Shown here piece by piece: positions 34,357 to 42,822 of a stretch of 64,000 nt of DNA. Source of the stretch: Rhizobium freirei PRF 81 (GTDB taxonomy: Bacteria > Pseudomonadota > Alphaproteobacteria > Rhizobiales > Rhizobiaceae); assembly GCF_000359745.1 (NCBI RefSeq), contig NZ_AQHN01000011.1, positions 62,001-126,000 on the forward strand, in the 5' to 3' direction. The position numbers were made by a program, and so were the translations under genes. The notes under the pieces were generated by a model, which was not told the DNA's origin, made no database searches, and saw nothing but the letters and a program-made list of their open reading frames with translations. How positions within the stretch are numbered: the first letter of the stretch is position 1; each line of letters begins with the position of its first letter.

Positions 34357-35028
34357 TTAGAAGTTGTACGAGACGCCGAAGTTGATGGCGTGAGTGAAGA
34401 CGTTGGTCTTGAGCGTAGCGCCGCTATCGATCGAGACGTTGTTCACGAAATTGTAGTTGCCCTTGTATTCGACGAAGGTCGACCAGTGCTGGGCGAACTG
34501 GTAGCTGACACCGGCCTGCGCCTGTAGCGACGCGCCGCCGAACTGGTAGTCGAAGGTCGTGCCTGAAGCGCGGGTGACTTCGACATGCGGCACGTTGATG
34601 CCGGCGCCGAGGCCGAGATAGGGCGTCCAGTTGCGGCTCGGATCCTGGAAGCGGTAGAGCGCATTCAACGTTAGCATGTTCAAGCCGTCGGTGAACTCGA
34701 AATGCGACCAGCCGGGCGTGTTGCCAAGATTGCCGTAAACCTTCGCATGGCTGTAGTCGAGCGATACGCCCCAGTTCGACTTGCCGAAATCGTCAAGCCA
34801 CCAGATGCCGCGGAAGCCGAAATAGGGCGGCATCTTGAAGGATTTGCCGGACCAGTCTGGATCGAAATCGGCGCCGTCCGAGGTTTTCACATTGCCGCCG
34901 GTCGCGCCTTGAAAGCCACCATAGGCCGAGAACTGCATTTCCGCCGAAGCAGAGCCGGCAGCGAACAAGAAGGCCGAAATCGCAAGGGCGGACACGGCCG
35001 GCTGTTTGAAACGAAATGCGCGATGCAT
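34357..35028 (-). CDS. outer membrane beta-barrel protein, LpxQ (lipid A oxidase)-like
   Basis: A 223-residue outer membrane protein. Residues 1-29 are a signal peptide ending GSASAEM. The rest alternates in the manner of an eight-stranded barrel and ends with Phe (VSYNF), the BAM signal. It resembles the rhizobial lipid A oxidase LpxQ, which converts the proximal glucosamine of lipid A to 2-aminogluconate: stretches such as FKMPPYFGFRGIWW, SLDYSHAKVYGN, FEFTDGLNMLTLNALYRF and WTPYLGLGAGINVPHVEV follow the pattern I recall for that family. Related barrels without this activity exist, so the enzymatic role is tentative. It has its own terminator. Confidence 0.7.
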   Translation of the reverse strand: MHRAFRFKQPAVSALAISAFLFAAGSASAEMQFSAYGGFQGATGGNVKTSDGADFDPDWSGKSFKMPPYFGFRGIWWLDDFGKSNWGVSLDYSHAKVYGNLGNTPGWSHFEFTDGLNMLTLNALYRFQDPSRNWTPYLGLGAGINVPHVEVTRASGTTFDYQFGGASLQAQAGVSYQFAQHWSTFVEYKGNYNFVNNVSIDSGATLKTNVFTHAINFGVSYNF

Positions 35029-35247
35029 GTAAATTCCCCGAATGGCAGAGTGCCGCTAGCTAAGCACGCTTCAGTCACGCGTCCCTCGCAGTCGCTGGCA
35101 AGCAGCGACGGCTTAGGTAGAAGAGCTGACATGAAACTGAATGTAAATGACCCTTATTGGTAGGGTAGTGCGATAGGTTCGCGGCTGTAACAATGGCGCA
35201 ACAGTGCGTGTAGTGGCGGAGGACACGCGGTATTTGTGCGAGCTCGC

Positions 35248-35296
35248 GAGCGCCCCGAGCCTGCCGGCCGCTGCCGTGTCATTGCTCGGGGCGCTC
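35248..35296. other. 13-bp perfect inverted repeat between ldt and the LpxQ-like gene
   Basis: GAGCGCCCCGAGC (35248-35260) and GCTCGGGGCGCTC (35284-35296) enclose a 23-base loop. It lies 45 bases after the stop of the L,D-transpeptidase gene (minus strand) and may end its transcript, although no T-run follows on that strand. The rest of the 313-base gap holds no gene that I can see. Confidence 0.5.
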
Positions 35297-35341
35297 TTTA
35301 GTGGTCGGATCTGCCGGGAATTGGCGGATCGGCCGGCTTTA

Positions 35342-36040
35342 TTAGCCGCCGAACAAGGTCCTCAGCAGGTCGATGCCGCGATCCTGATAGCTGACTTCAC
35401 CCTGCTTGTTGCCGGGGCCGACGACGATCACCTTGGTGCCGATCGGAACGCGGTCGTAGAGATCCACGACATCCTTGTTCATCATGCGGATGCAGCCGGA
35501 CGACATGTTCAGGCCGATGCTCCAGGGCTGATTCGTGCCGTGAATGCGGAAGGCGGTGTCGCTGCCGTTGTGATAGAGATACATGGCGCGCGCGCCGAGC
35601 GGATTGTCTTCGCCGCCTTCCTGGAAGGCCGGCAGCTTGTGGCCCTTCTTGGCTTCGCGCACGCGCATTTCCGGCGGCGGCGTCCAGCCCGGCCATTCCG
35701 CCTTGCGGCCGACCTTGACCACGCCCGACCATCCGAAACCTTCGCGACCGACGCCGATGCCGTATCGTCTCGCGCGGTTGTCGCCTTCGATGAGATAGAG
35801 ATACTTGTTGTTGGTATCGATGATGATTGTGCCGGGCGCTTCATTGGTCGAGAGCCTGACCATCCGGCGCTGGAATTGCGGCTTGACCTGGCCCTGCGGT
35901 TCCACCGCAACCCGAACCACGTCACTGCGTGTGGTTGGCGCTGCGGAAGGAGCGGAAGCGGTAAAGGCTGCGGCGTTCGAGGCCGCAAGAAGAAGTGTCG
36001 CGACGGCACCTGCCGCCACAACGGATAGACCTGTTCTCAT
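35342..36040 (-). CDS. L,D-transpeptidase (YkuD domain), first of a tandem pair
   Basis: A 232-residue periplasmic enzyme that makes 3-3 crosslinks in peptidoglycan or attaches outer membrane proteins to it. Signal peptide at residues 1-25 (ending SNAAAF). The YkuD domain spans about 70-210: TIIIDTNNKYLYLIEGDNRARRYGIGVG, then IHGTNQPWSIGLNMSSGCIRMMNKD with His167 and catalytic Cys183. No peptidoglycan-binding domain is present. A close paralogue lies 223 bases upstream on the same strand. In Rhizobiales, L,D-transpeptidases also drive polar growth and fix outer membrane barrels to the wall; the LpxQ-like barrel gene next door is a neighbour but not a proven partner. Confidence 0.93.
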   Translation of the reverse strand: MRTGLSVVAAGAVATLLLAASNAAAFTASAPSAAPTTRSDVVRVAVEPQGQVKPQFQRRMVRLSTNEAPGTIIIDTNNKYLYLIEGDNRARRYGIGVGREGFGWSGVVKVGRKAEWPGWTPPPEMRVREAKKGHKLPAFQEGGEDNPLGARAMYLYHNGSDTAFRIHGTNQPWSIGLNMSSGCIRMMNKDVVDLYDRVPIGTKVIVVGPGNKQGEVSYQDRGIDLLRTLFGG

Positions 36041-36263
36041 ATGGCATTTCCCTCGCTGATTTCGGCAAGAAACTACCGAAACCTACGAGGGGATCAAGAT
36101 CAAAATGTCGGTTGCAAAGATTGGCCGGGAAAAACAGGCCATTCTTCTATCAATGATTGAGGAATAGCTGCATCAATAGTGTAGGCAGAGGTGAGATCGG
36201 CGCGGGGAGCTTCGAGGCCTCCATCGGCCCTGCTCACCGCGCGGTTCTCCGACGGCAGGCCGA

Positions 36264-37043
36264 TCACATCACGATGACGCGCGTTCCGATTTTCACGCGG
36301 TTGTAGAGGTCGGTGACGTCTTCGTTGCGCAGGCGAATGCAGCCGGAGGAAACGGCGCTGCCGATCGTCCAGGGCGCGTTGGTGCCATGGATGCGATAGA
36401 GTGTGGAGCCGAGATACATGGCGCGCGCGCCGAGCGGATTGGCTTCGCCGCCTTCCATATGAGCCGGCAGATAATGTCCCTTCACTGCCTCTCGTGCCAC
36501 CATCTCGGATGGCGGCGTCCAGTCCGGCCATTCCTGCTTGCGCGTGATGGTATGAGCGCCGGCCCATTCGAAGCCGGGCTTGCCGACGCCGACGCCGTAG
36601 CGGCGTGCCTTGCCGCCTTCCATCACCAAATAGAGGAAGCGGTTGTTGGTGTCGATGACGATGCTGCCGGGCCTTTCCTTCGTCTGGTAGTCGACGATCT
36701 GCGGTAGGAATTGCGGATCGACCTGACCGCGGACTGCCGGATATTGCGGACGGGTCATGGCAACCTGCTGCACGACGGGGCGCGAGAACAGCCCGCGCGG
36801 CTGCACGACCTGGCGCACCTGCGGATTGGCCTGCTGCTCCATTCTGGGATCGGCGGCGCGGCGCGCCATCGGGCGGGGGTAGACGACCGGCTGCACGCCG
36901 CCACCGAGCTGCGTCACCCAGGGGGCGGTCAGATCGGGACTGACGATGACGGGCGGACGCGACTGGTAGCGATCGCTGGCAAAGGCGGTGGAGGCAAGCA
37001 GGCTCAGGGCGCCGGCGGCGCACAGAACGGCATGTTTCATCAT
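36264..37043 (-). CDS. L,D-transpeptidase (YkuD domain), second of the pair
   Basis: A 259-residue periplasmic L,D-transpeptidase. The signal peptide ends near TAFASDRY. A 95-residue Pro/Gln/Arg-rich linker follows, and then the YkuD domain: GSIVIDTNNRFLYLVMEGGKARRYGVGVGKPG, and RIHGTNAPWTIGSAVSSGCIRLRNEDV with His219 and Cys235. It shares long stretches with the downstream paralogue, for example IDTNN, EGG.NPLGARAMYL and HGTN.PW.IG, so the two arose by duplication and diverged mainly in the N-terminal linker. Separate promoters are likely, as the gap is 223 bases. Confidence 0.93.
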   Translation of the reverse strand: MMKHAVLCAAGALSLLASTAFASDRYQSRPPVIVSPDLTAPWVTQLGGGVQPVVYPRPMARRAADPRMEQQANPQVRQVVQPRGLFSRPVVQQVAMTRPQYPAVRGQVDPQFLPQIVDYQTKERPGSIVIDTNNRFLYLVMEGGKARRYGVGVGKPGFEWAGAHTITRKQEWPDWTPPSEMVAREAVKGHYLPAHMEGGEANPLGARAMYLGSTLYRIHGTNAPWTIGSAVSSGCIRLRNEDVTDLYNRVKIGTRVIVM

Positions 37044-37345
37044 CGGACAAACTCTCTACACATGGGCCGAGGATGGGCGCGGCAGCACCCGGTCGAAACT
37101 ATGGTGCCACCTGCGCGCGAGCGAATGGTAAACATCTGTTCATCAAAATGCCGAGAAGCCGATAAAGCTTTATCAGGGTTACCGCCTGGTTTGGAAATGT
37201 GGTTTGCAAATGGTAAATCAGAAATCGGAATGCGCGCTCGTTGAAATCAGCCTATGATTTTAAACGTTTGATTGATCTGTTTTTATCCGATAGTTGCTTG
37301 CCGGTTTCCGGCGGTGCGCGCTGAAATGGGAGACGAATCGCTAAA
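37044..37345. other. divergent intergenic region between ldt and tag
   Basis: About 300 bases, more AT-rich than the flanks, presumably holding both promoters. I found no gene and no strong palindrome in it. Confidence 0.5.
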
Positions 37346-37975
37346 ATGGCTGAAACGGGCATCATTACCGGCGAGGATGGCAGGGATCGCTGCTTCTGGC
37401 ATGGCAACCTGCCGGAATATCAGCGCTATCATGACGAGGAATGGGGGCGCCCCGTCGTCAACGATATCAGGCTGTTCGAGAAGATCTGCCTCGAGGGCTT
37501 TCAATCCGGCCTGTCCTGGCTGACGATCCTGCGCAAGCGCGAGAATTTTCGCGCCGCCTTTGCAGGCTTCGATTTCGAGAAGGTCGCCAGGTTCGACGAG
37601 GCCGATATCGAGCGCTGCGTCGCCGACGCCGGCATCATTCGCCATCGCGGCAAGATCGTCTCCACCATCAACAATGCCCGCCGCGCCATCGAGCTGCGTG
37701 ACGAATTCGGATCGCTCTCCCGTTACTTCTGGAGCCATGAGCCCGGTGCAGCCGAACGTCCGAAGGTCTTCGACTTCGCGCATCTTCGTGCCAACCCGAC
37801 GACACCGGCCTCCGTGCGGATTTCGAAGGATCTGAAAAAGCGCGGCTGGACCTTTGTCGGCCCGACCACAGTTTATGCCTTCATGCAGGCCATGGGCCTT
37901 GTCAACGATCACATCGAAGGCTGCTATTGCCGGAAAGAGGTGGAGGCGATGCGCTGTGCATTGGTGCGGCCATGA
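37346..37975 (+). CDS. tag: DNA-3-methyladenine glycosylase I
   Basis: Tag removes 3-methyladenine from alkylated DNA, the first step of base-excision repair. The 209-residue protein has the zinc ligands of the family: Cys16 and His29 in RCFWHGNLPEYQRYHDEEWG, and the C-terminal His and Cys in VNDHIEGCYCR. The binding pocket region FQSGLSWLTILRKRENFRAAF and the glycosylase helix-hairpin-helix (ADAGIIRHRGKI) are intact. Its stop overlaps the start of the following exported-protein gene by ATGA, so the two are coupled. Confidence 0.95.
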   Translation: MAETGIITGEDGRDRCFWHGNLPEYQRYHDEEWGRPVVNDIRLFEKICLEGFQSGLSWLTILRKRENFRAAFAGFDFEKVARFDEADIERCVADAGIIRHRGKIVSTINNARRAIELRDEFGSLSRYFWSHEPGAAERPKVFDFAHLRANPTTPASVRISKDLKKRGWTFVGPTTVYAFMQAMGLVNDHIEGCYCRKEVEAMRCALVRP

Positions 37976-38493
37976 GAGGTATGTTGCTCGGCCTTTCGGT
38001 AGCGATGCTCACTCTGGTCGGCCCCGCAGCCGCCAGCGCCGAGGATGCCGCCCAACAAAGGCTGCCACAGCTCGATCGCGGCGAGAAGATCGAGAAACTC
38101 GGTTTCCCGGCCGTCCTCGAAAAATTGACGGGCTGGACGAAGTTCGGCAAGGGCAAGGTCTATACGCTGCCGCTCAAGAAGGGCCAGCACGTACGCATCA
38201 CCTTCAGCTCGAAAAGCAAATACACCTTCATGGCGATTTTCGATCTGTCGTCGAACGACGATGAGTCCTTTTTCGGCACGGACGAGGATGGCGATACGGC
38301 CGACGTCACCCTCAACGAAGATACCACCTGGCTGATCAAGCCTTATTATTCTCGCGTCACCCGCCGTCGCGGTCTCGGCGCTCCTTACGAGATCCTCATC
38401 GATCCCAACCCGCCGGCCACGCAGCAGCCTGCCGATCAGCAGAAGGATCAGGGGCCGACGCTTTTCCCGTCGCGCTCCAAGCAGGGGCAATGA
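37972..38493 (+). CDS. exported protein of unknown function
   Basis: A 173-residue protein that I do not recognise. Residues 1-23 form a signal peptide (MRGMLLGLSVAMLTLVGPAAASAED). The mature part has alternating strands: KGKVYTLPLKKGQHVRITFSSKSKYTFMAIFDLSSN, then an acidic turn EDGDTADVTLNEDTTWLIKPYYSR. This resembles a small beta-sandwich, as in bacterial pre-peptidase C-terminal domains. The last 35 residues are Pro/Gln-rich and disordered. It overlaps tag by four bases (ATGA), which suggests co-expression but not a shared job. Confidence 0.8.
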   Translation: MRGMLLGLSVAMLTLVGPAAASAEDAAQQRLPQLDRGEKIEKLGFPAVLEKLTGWTKFGKGKVYTLPLKKGQHVRITFSSKSKYTFMAIFDLSSNDDESFFGTDEDGDTADVTLNEDTTWLIKPYYSRVTRRRGLGAPYEILIDPNPPATQQPADQQKDQGPTLFPSRSKQGQ

Positions 38494-38496
38494 CGT

Positions 38497-39201
38497 CTAC
38501 GACAGGGCCTCGATCACGCGGTACAACTCGCCGAGATGACCGATCTTGCGGAAGCGCGGCGCTTCGGTCGGCTCTTCGACATGTTCGAAGGACCATGTAA
38601 GCTCGTGCGGCACGAAGACGCCGTAGCTGCCTGCTGCGAGCGCCGGCACGATGTCCGATTTCAGCGAGTTGCCGATCATCATCGCTCGCTCAGGCCCGTC
38701 TCCCACCTTGGAAAAGATGCGACGATAGGTGGAGGCGTTCTTGTCCGAGACGATCTCGATCGCATCGAAAAGATCGCCGAGGCCGGATTGGGCAAGCTTG
38801 CGCTCCTGGTCGAACAGGTCGCCCTTTGTGATCAGCACCAGCAGATAGTTGCCGGACAGGGCCTCCAGCGTCTGGCGCACATGCGGCAGCGTTTCGACGG
38901 GGTGAGCGAGCAGATCGCGGCCGATATCGAGGATCTGGGCGATGACGGTCGCCGGCACCTCGCCCTCCGTGATCTCGATGGCCGTTTCGATCATCGACAG
39001 CGTGAAGCCCTTGATGCCGAATCCGTAGTGGCGCAGATTGCGCTTCTCGGCTTCGAGCAGCCGCGCCGAAATATGGTCGCTGTCGGCATGATCGATGAGC
39101 AGATCGGTGAATTGCAGTTCCGTGAGCCGGTAGAACCGTTCGTTCTGCCAGAGCGTGTCGTCGGCATCGAAGCCGATCGTGGTGAGCGGGCGTTGCGTCA
39201 T
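38497..39201 (-). CDS. HAD-superfamily hydrolase
   Basis: A 234-residue HAD phosphatase. Motif I is TTIGFDADDTLWQNE with the nucleophile Asp and second Asp. Motif II is VLITKG (Thr). Motif III and IV appear as Lys in IVSDKNASTYRRIF and GDGPERAMMIGNSLKSDIVPALAAG. An alpha-helical cap lies between motifs I and II. The sequence is of the YjjG/Gph-like type, which act on small phosphorylated compounds or nucleotides; the substrate is unknown. It converges on the exported-protein gene with three bases between stops. Confidence 0.88.
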   Translation of the reverse strand: MTQRPLTTIGFDADDTLWQNERFYRLTELQFTDLLIDHADSDHISARLLEAEKRNLRHYGFGIKGFTLSMIETAIEITEGEVPATVIAQILDIGRDLLAHPVETLPHVRQTLEALSGNYLLVLITKGDLFDQERKLAQSGLGDLFDAIEIVSDKNASTYRRIFSKVGDGPERAMMIGNSLKSDIVPALAAGSYGVFVPHELTWSFEHVEEPTEAPRFRKIGHLGELYRVIEALS

Positions 39202-39506
39202 CGTGTTTCCGTTCCGCTTAAGGGATCAACTCCGGAGTCTATCCTCCGCCGCCTGGGACGCAAGAGTAAGTGCTGGTAACCGCATCGTGATCGATCGGAG
39301 GTCTCGCGTTGAAATCGGATTCCGGTGCATTATGTCGATGCTGTCGCGATCGTGCCGGCTGCAGAGCCGGGCTTCGACGACTGTCTTCTGACCTCTCCAA
39401 GGCGGCGCGGACAAGCCGCCGCCGTGCCGAGGCCAAATTATAGCCAAGAGATAAGAACTCATCGGCCGGAAGCCTCTTCCAGCCGGCTACAAGGGAATTC
39501 TCTCCT
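39202..39506. other. divergent gap with no gene
   Basis: About 305 bases between the HAD gene and the aldo/keto reductase. Some open frames cross it but none resembles a protein. AAATCGGATTCCGGTGC (around 39309) is a phrase I know from rhizobial repeats and may be a remnant of one. Confidence 0.4.
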
Positions 39507-40559
39507 ATGCGTTACAATCAGCTCGGTAATACCGGCATGTTCGTCTCCGAACTTTGCCTGGGCACGATGACCTTCGGCGAAGCCAGCCCCAACAACAGCC
39601 TCTGGGGTGCGATCGCCGATGTCGACCAGGCGCTGGCCGACAAGATCGTCGAAAGCTCGCTGGCAGCCGGCATCAATTTCATCGATACGGCCGATGTCTA
39701 CTCCTTCGGCAACTCCGAGAAGCTGCTCGGCCAGGCCCTGAAGAATCTCGGCGTTCCCCGCAAGGATGTCGTCATCGCCACCAAGGTCTACGGCGTCATG
39801 GGCGACAAGCCGAACGACCGTGGCGCCTCGCGCGGTCATATCATGGATTCGGTCCAGGCGAGCCTCGACCGCCTGCAGACCGATCACATCGACCTCTATC
39901 AGATCCACGCCACGGATTCGGTCACTCCCATTGAGGAGACGCTGCGCGCGCTGGACGATCTCGTTTCGCGCGGCCTCGTTCGCTATGTCGGCGTGTCCAA
40001 CTGGCAGGCCTGGCGCATCGCCAAGGCGCTCGGCCTTTCCGAACGCCGCGGCTTTGCCCGTTTTGAGACGGTGCAGGCCTATTACTCCATCGCCGGCCGC
40101 GATCTGGAACGCGAGATCGTGCCGCTGATGGCGGAAGAAAAGCTCGGACTGATGGTCTGGTCGCCGCTTGCCGGTGGCCTGCTGTCCGGGAAGTATGGTC
40201 CGGGCGCTCCCGGCAACGGCGAGGGGCGGCGTGCAAGCTTCGATTTCCCGCCGGTCGACAAGGATCGCGCCTGGGCCTGCGTCGCCGCCATGCGCGAAGT
40301 TGCGGAAAAGCATGGCTCCAGCGTTGCAACCGTGGCGCTTGCCTGGATCCTGGCGAAGCCTTTCGTCACCAGCATCATCATCGGCGCCAAGCGTCTCGAT
40401 CAGCTCGATCAGAATCTCGCCGCCGTCAAGCTGAAGCTCGATGCCGACGATATGGCCAAGCTCGATGACGTCAGTGCGCTTGCGCCCGAATATCCCGGCT
40501 GGATGCTCGCCCGCCAAGGCGCTCAGCGCGTGCCGCAGCCCTTCGAACCGAAGGCCTGA
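39507..40559 (+). CDS. aldo/keto reductase
   Basis: A 350-residue NADPH-dependent aldo/keto reductase of the YajO/Tas-like group. All four catalytic residues are visible: Asp60 and Tyr65 in INFIDTADVYSFGNSE, Lys93 in VIATKVYG, and His134 in LYQIHATDS. The barrel also shows VRYVGVSNWQAW and the cofactor segment SIIIGAKRLDQLDQNL. Its substrates are probably aldehydes; no more can be said. A 12-bp GC-rich hairpin separates it from the convergent MDR oxidoreductase gene. It differs from the aldo/keto reductase at 16095, which lacks the histidine. Confidence 0.93.
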   Translation: MRYNQLGNTGMFVSELCLGTMTFGEASPNNSLWGAIADVDQALADKIVESSLAAGINFIDTADVYSFGNSEKLLGQALKNLGVPRKDVVIATKVYGVMGDKPNDRGASRGHIMDSVQASLDRLQTDHIDLYQIHATDSVTPIEETLRALDDLVSRGLVRYVGVSNWQAWRIAKALGLSERRGFARFETVQAYYSIAGRDLEREIVPLMAEEKLGLMVWSPLAGGLLSGKYGPGAPGNGEGRRASFDFPPVDKDRAWACVAAMREVAEKHGSSVATVALAWILAKPFVTSIIIGAKRLDQLDQNLAAVKLKLDADDMAKLDDVSALAPEYPGWMLARQGAQRVPQPFEPKA

Positions 40560-40571
40560 TATCGTGGGCAA

Positions 40572-40602
40572 GCCGGGCCGCCATTTCTCGTGGCGGCCCG
40601 GC
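40572..40602. terminator. bidirectional hairpin between convergent oxidoreductase genes
   Basis: GCCGGGCCGCCA (40572-40583) pairs perfectly with TGGCGGCCCGGC (40591-40602) across a seven-base loop. It lies between stops at 40559 and 40608. There is only a weak T-run, so termination is likely from position and stem strength. Confidence 0.6.
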
Positions 40603-40607
40603 GACGA

Positions 40608-41633
40608 TTAAAGTTCGATAACGATCTTGCCAAAGGCACCGCGATCGAGATGATCGAAGGCTGCCGGAACCTCACCGAGGCCGTAGCGATGGTCGATGAC
40701 CGGCTTCAGGCCGATGCTGTCGACTGCGCGCACGAAGTCTTCGAGCGCGCGGCGATGGCCGACGCCGATGCCCTGTACGACCGGAGACTTCAACAGCAGC
40801 GGTGCCGCCGGGCCGGTGATGTCGAAGCCTTCCAGAACGCCGATGACGGAAATCCGGCCATGCGGCGCCACCGCCTTCAACGATTGGGCGAAATTCGGTC
40901 CGCCGGCGATTTCAATGATATGGTCGATACCGCGATCGTTGGTGAGGCGATAGACTTCCTCCACCCAATCGCTCGTGTTGCGATCGATGCCGTGATGGGC
41001 TCCGAGCGCCTTTGCCCGGGCAAGCTTCTCCCGCCCCGAGGAGGTCACGAACACCTCGGCTCCCTGTGCGGCGGCGATCTGCAGGCCGAACAGCGCCACG
41101 CCGCCCGTTCCCTGCACCAGCACGCTGTCACCGGGCTTTATCTTGCCGCGTTCCACCAGGGCAAACCAGGCCGTCAGTCCAGCGCAGGGCAAGGTGCTTG
41201 CCTCGGCATAATCGAGGCTCTTTGGCGCCGATGCGAGCCAGTCCTGCGGCACGGCGATATATTCGGAAAGCACGCCGGCATAGAAACCGCCAAGCGTCTT
41301 ATAGGGAGGAGTACGGGCATCGCCGAGCGGCTTGCCGTCGATCCAGCCGGGATGGAAGGTGGAAATGACCCGGTCGCCGACAGAGAATCTCGTCACGTCC
41401 TCGCCCACCGCTTCGATGACGCCCGCCATATCCGAGGCCGGCACGAAGGGAAATTGGATCGGCAGCCCCATGCCGGTCTCGCGCACGAGCTTGTCGCGAT
41501 AATTCAGTGAGACGGCTTTGATCCGCACGAGCACTTCGCCGCGCGCAGGCGCGGGAACTGCCGTTTCGGTGAGGTTCAAGGGGGCGCCGACGGCGATCGT
41601 CTCGAGGGTCCAGCGCTTCATGGTCTTCGTCAT
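40608..41633 (-). CDS. zinc-independent MDR-family oxidoreductase
   Basis: A 341-residue medium-chain reductase of the quinone oxidoreductase type. The segment VSLNYRDKLVRETG has Asn-Tyr-Arg-Asp where alcohol dehydrogenases carry the catalytic zinc Cys, so it is zinc-independent. The NADPH-binding Rossmann motif is VQGTGGVALFGLQIAAAQG, followed by ASTLPCAGLTAWFAL just before it. The ATG at 41633 has AGGAG six bases upstream; an ATG directly before it (41636) is also possible. The frame opens at 41738 but that extension is not protein-like. A LysR gene is divergent, 110 bases away. The substrate is probably a quinone or enone; this is a family-based guess. Confidence 0.9.
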   Translation of the reverse strand: MTKTMKRWTLETIAVGAPLNLTETAVPAPARGEVLVRIKAVSLNYRDKLVRETGMGLPIQFPFVPASDMAGVIEAVGEDVTRFSVGDRVISTFHPGWIDGKPLGDARTPPYKTLGGFYAGVLSEYIAVPQDWLASAPKSLDYAEASTLPCAGLTAWFALVERGKIKPGDSVLVQGTGGVALFGLQIAAAQGAEVFVTSSGREKLARAKALGAHHGIDRNTSDWVEEVYRLTNDRGIDHIIEIAGGPNFAQSLKAVAPHGRISVIGVLEGFDITGPAAPLLLKSPVVQGIGVGHRRALEDFVRAVDSIGLKPVIDHRYGLGEVPAAFDHLDRGAFGKIVIEL

Positions 41634-41672
41634 CATGATCTCCTGAGAGGGATTGAAAGCAATGGACGCACT

Positions 41673-41705
41673 ATATCGTTGCCTTTGTGTCGCCAGTGGC
41701 GATAT
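41673..41705. promoter_or_regulatory. possible LysR site in the MDR/LysR divergent gap
   Basis: ATATCG at 41673-41678 and CGATAT at 41700-41705 form an interrupted inverted repeat near the middle of the 110-base gap. Weak evidence on its own. Confidence 0.3.
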
Positions 41706-41743
41706 TATTTCCGCTAACTGGTTCCCTCTAGGAAGCAATCATC

Positions 41744-42646
41744 ATGAATGACATGCTCAACGGCATTCCGGAATTCGTGGAGGCGGTCGAGGCCGGCGGC
41801 TTTTCGGCGGCGGCGGTGCGCATGAACCTGTCGCGCTCGGCGATCGGCAAGACCATCGCGAAGCTGGAGAGGCGCCTGAACACGCGCCTGTTTCATCGCA
41901 CCACCCGCATGCAAAGCCTGACCGACGAAGGCCAGGCCTTTTACGAGCGCTGCCGCCGGGCTCTGGACGAGATCCAATCGGGCGAGGCCATGCTGGAATC
42001 GGGCAAGCGTGAGGTCACGGGCCGCCTGCGCATCTCCATGCCCGTACTCTTCGGGCGCCGTTGCTTAGCGCCGCTGCTTTTGGAACTCGCCCGCATGCAT
42101 CCCAAGCTCGAACTGGATCTCTCCTTCAGCGATCGCGTCGTCGATCTCTTCGACGAGGGGTTCGATCTTGCCATTCGCAACGGTATCCTGCGGGACGAAG
42201 CCGGCCTTGCCGCGCGCAAGATCGCCTTCCATCGCATGACGCTGTGCGCATCGCCGGATTATCTTGCCGCAAGAGGCGAGCCACAGACCATTGCCGATCT
42301 TGGAGACCATGATCTGGTCGTCTACGCCAGATCCGGCGAAGCGAAGAAATGGACCTTCCTGCAGGATGACGGCACGGCCGTCGACTATTTTCCGCAAACT
42401 CGGCTACGCCTTGACGATCTGGAAGTCATTGCAGGCGCCGTAGTATCGGGGATGGGGATCGCTTGGCTTCCCTGCTGGCTAGTGCGCGACTACGTTTATG
42501 CCGGCACGCTCGCGCAGGCGCTGAAAAACGTTTCCAGCCGGCCCGTCAATGTCTATGCCGTCTGGCCACAGACACCCCAGCTCCCGATGAAGATGCGCTC
42601 GATCATCGACCTGCTGGCAGCGCGCCTGCCTGGCATCATGGACTGA
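41744..42646 (+). CDS. LysR-family regulator divergent from the MDR oxidoreductase
   Basis: A 300-residue LysR regulator. DNA-binding domain: IPEFVEAVEAGGFSAAAVRMNLSRSAIGKTIAKLERRLNTRLFHRTTR; effector domain begins near GRLRISMPVLFGRRCLAPLLLEL. It is divergent from the zinc-independent oxidoreductase gene, the usual layout for a LysR regulator and its target. Inducer unknown. About 175 bases downstream hold no gene that I support. Confidence 0.93.
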   Translation: MNDMLNGIPEFVEAVEAGGFSAAAVRMNLSRSAIGKTIAKLERRLNTRLFHRTTRMQSLTDEGQAFYERCRRALDEIQSGEAMLESGKREVTGRLRISMPVLFGRRCLAPLLLELARMHPKLELDLSFSDRVVDLFDEGFDLAIRNGILRDEAGLAARKIAFHRMTLCASPDYLAARGEPQTIADLGDHDLVVYARSGEAKKWTFLQDDGTAVDYFPQTRLRLDDLEVIAGAVVSGMGIAWLPCWLVRDYVYAGTLAQALKNVSSRPVNVYAVWPQTPQLPMKMRSIIDLLAARLPGIMD

Positions 42647-42822
42647 GCGGGAAGAGAGGCGACGCTTAAGTGCCGGCTCCCATGATCGGATGAATTACTT
42701 GCCGAGCTTCTTCAGCCAGGCAATCAACATCGTCAGGATCGTAAGCAGGCGCATGAACCGGAACCGAGCTGCGCCGGCCGGCAAGGCAAGCGCAAATTGC
42801 AACTTGGGACACTGCGAGGCGA

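Noticed and set aside
42695-42754. 19-codon minus-strand ORF encoding a small hydrophobic peptide (MRLLTILTMLIAWLKKLGK)
   Set aside because: It looks like a membrane peptide, but there is no ribosome-binding site, it is very short and conservation is unknown.
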